A stretch of DNA of 64,000 bases. It comes from Porpolomopsis calyptriformis (lineage: Eukaryota; Basidiomycota; Agaricomycetes; Agaricales; Hygrophoraceae). Shown here one piece after another: positions 62,761 to 64,000 of this stretch. The notes under the pieces are model-generated. The model saw only the letters and a program-made list of their open reading frames with translations. It had not been told where the DNA came from and made no database searches. The stretch covers positions 1,860,001 through 1,924,000 of the forward strand of contig OX621167.1 in assembly GCA_951640195.1 (NCBI GenBank), given 5' to 3'. Numbering within the stretch: position 1 is the first letter of the stretch; every line of letters begins with the position of its first letter. Both the position numbers and the translations under genes were made by a program.

Positions 62761-64000
62761 TCACTGTGGGATGGGATTAAAACCCTTGCGCATGCGCTGG
62801 AGGTTGGAAATGCGCCGGACAATGATATCCCTAATGGAAGGGAAAGCCATCCAAGATCTTAGCGACTGGATATCAAGATGTCGTAGCGCCCATCTATTGT
62901 ACACTCGCTTTTGCATCTCTTTGCGGAATCTCTCGAGTACCTCGCGTGGAATACGCCCAGAGTCAACCAAAAACGAGTGCTGACTAGATCTGTGTGGCAC
63001 GAGTGTGTTAACCCTCAGAGTGAGCTGTACAAGGCTTGAGAGACCAAAGGCCAATGAATCTAGAAGCTCCGGACTGATAATGTCGACAGGAAGGAAAAGA
63101 TTTTTCAGCCTTGTATCTGTGGATCGATGGGAGAAAGATGAGACAAGCTTCTGTACTTCTTCATAGGTGAAAGCGGAATTCATGGAGACTGTGTCGAGAG
63201 TCAACGCGGTCAGCGTATCAGAGAAGCAAGGGATGGTTTCCAGAATGGCGTCTTTTGAATGGAAACGAAGGGAATCGGTAATATTGTTAATAATATCGAG
63301 TCTGCGCATATTGGGCAACGGGACATTAAATAATGATCGGGCGATATCGTTTGACTCCAGGAGCTGAGGGCGATCGGCAGAATGTCTTCTGAGAGTGACA
63401 AGCTGGATGGCCATAGACTGCAACGTTTCAGCATGATTACTGAGGAAACGTGCGACAACCCCAGGCATCGACATCTGGAAGTGCGTGCCGAAGAAATAGC
63501 CAATGTACATGCCTAGATGCTCAAGTCCAGGGAAATACCCTAATGCATCGAATAGATATGACAGCTCCACCAGTGGAAGGCAGTCGAAATCCGAAAGCCA
63601 TGAAAATGTTATGGAGAGAAGGGTGGAACTATGGCTGTTCAGGAAGGGAATGATTGGAGCCAGAAGTGCCTTGTCCCGCGTAGAATGTTTTAATTGCCGA
63701 TATTCAACTTGGACCTTCTTGAGGGCGGGAAAATGGACTGAAGTTGATTGGAGGAGTGAGTGGATATTTTGTAATGAGGAAACTAATCTAAGCGTCTGTA
63801 AATTGGATCCCACGGATGGCCATAAAGCAGACATTATATGCATCGACTGGGGAGAATGATTCCAGACCAGATCACATCGAGTGACTTCGGGTAAAGAAAC
63901 GAGCGTGTTTGTCATGGGTGTCAACAGCTCTAAAGCTGCAAGGAAATTGTTTTTGTACCGGGGTGAGAGGTCGACTATTACGCAACGGATACGAAACGCA
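62761..64000 (-). CDS. F-box/LRR-like protein, N-terminus cut by window edge
   Basis: An open frame runs from the right edge (IVDLSPRYKNNFLAALELLT, then PMTNTLVSLPEVTRCDLVW) to TGA at 62761-62763, at least 412 aa. Spaced Leu-rich segments are visible (SNLQTLRLVSSLQNIHSLL, FPALKKVQVEYRQL, LPNMRRLDIINNITDSL, LTALTLDTVSMNS, RLKNLFLPVDIISPELLDSL), matching the degenerate LRRs of Agaricomycete F-box-like proteins. The F-box itself would be upstream and is not in the window, so the class is inferred. The C-terminus has a helical, basic end (VRRISNLQRMRKGFNPIPQ). Confidence 0.65.
   Translation of the reverse strand, partial: AFRIRCVIVDLSPRYKNNFLAALELLTPMTNTLVSLPEVTRCDLVWNHSPQSMHIMSALWPSVGSNLQTLRLVSSLQNIHSLLQSTSVHFPALKKVQVEYRQLKHSTRDKALLAPIIPFLNSHSSTLLSITFSWLSDFDCLPLVELSYLFDALGYFPGLEHLGMYIGYFFGTHFQMSMPGVVARFLSNHAETLQSMAIQLVTLRRHSADRPQLLESNDIARSLFNVPLPNMRRLDIINNITDSLRFHSKDAILETIPCFSDTLTALTLDTVSMNSAFTYEEVQKLVSSFSHRSTDTRLKNLFLPVDIISPELLDSLAFGLSSLVQLTLRVNTLVPHRSSQHSFLVDSGRIPREVLERFRKEMQKRVYNRWALRHLDIQSLRSWMAFPSIRDIIVRRISNLQRMRKGFNPIPQ

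Overview
This is a nuclear contig from a basidiomycete fungus, most likely an Agaricomycete (mushroom-forming). Protein-coding genes are cut by many 50-70 nt introns with short, sometimes tiny exons. The gene families present (NACHT-WD40 proteins, short BTB proteins, a Tf1/sushi-like chromodomain Ty3 element, small single-pass glycoproteins, F-box/LRR-type proteins) are typical of that group. No organellar or bacterial sequence, tRNA, rRNA or CRISPR was seen. I re-derived exon structures by hand; where exons are listed the reading frame closes across every junction unless stated.

1-11 kb is a compact housekeeping block: IPI3 (rRNA processing), the TFIIH kinase KIN28/CDK7, a RanBP2-finger nucleoporin-like protein, complex I subunit NUXM, a coiled-coil protein of unknown function, and ribosomal protein uL1 (RPL1), whose promoter carries a tandem TTAGGG motif.

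11.7-16 kb is gene-poor and full of structured repeats: three different long hairpins in direct succession, degenerate ~50-bp tandem repeats, a three-copy ~115-bp tandem repeat, and a dispersed family of palindromes built on the core CATTAGCGCTGATG.

16-25 kb holds a decayed NACHT-WD40 (NLR-like) gene, a J-domain protein, a putative membrane glycoprotein and a large coiled-coil protein.

25-38 kb is a tandem segmental duplication of the cassette BTB gene - cardiolipin synthase (CRD1) - PACT-domain spindle pole body gene. The first copy kept CRD1 and lost the spindle pole gene; the last copy kept the spindle pole gene (1,659 aa) and lost CRD1; a middle copy holds only a broken BTB gene.

38-54 kb is a second duplication: nitronate monooxygenase plus a coiled-coil gene. 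The right-hand copy is intact. In the left-hand copy the monooxygenase is intact but the coiled-coil gene has been inverted in part, has decayed, and has received a 445-bp TA-flanked MITE at the inversion breakpoint and a complete 6,859-bp Ty3/Gypsy chromodomain retrotransposon with apparently identical 411-bp LTRs and a CCATC target duplication. That element shows an 11-nt self-primer of Tf1 type, a -1 frameshift heptamer at the gag stop, and an extra ORF after pol.

54-64 kb carries a protein joining two GATA-like fingers to a bHLH-like region, a short conserved hypothetical protein, a tandem pair of RING/coiled-coil genes (second copy broken), a fourth BTB gene and the start of an F-box/LRR-like gene running off the right edge.
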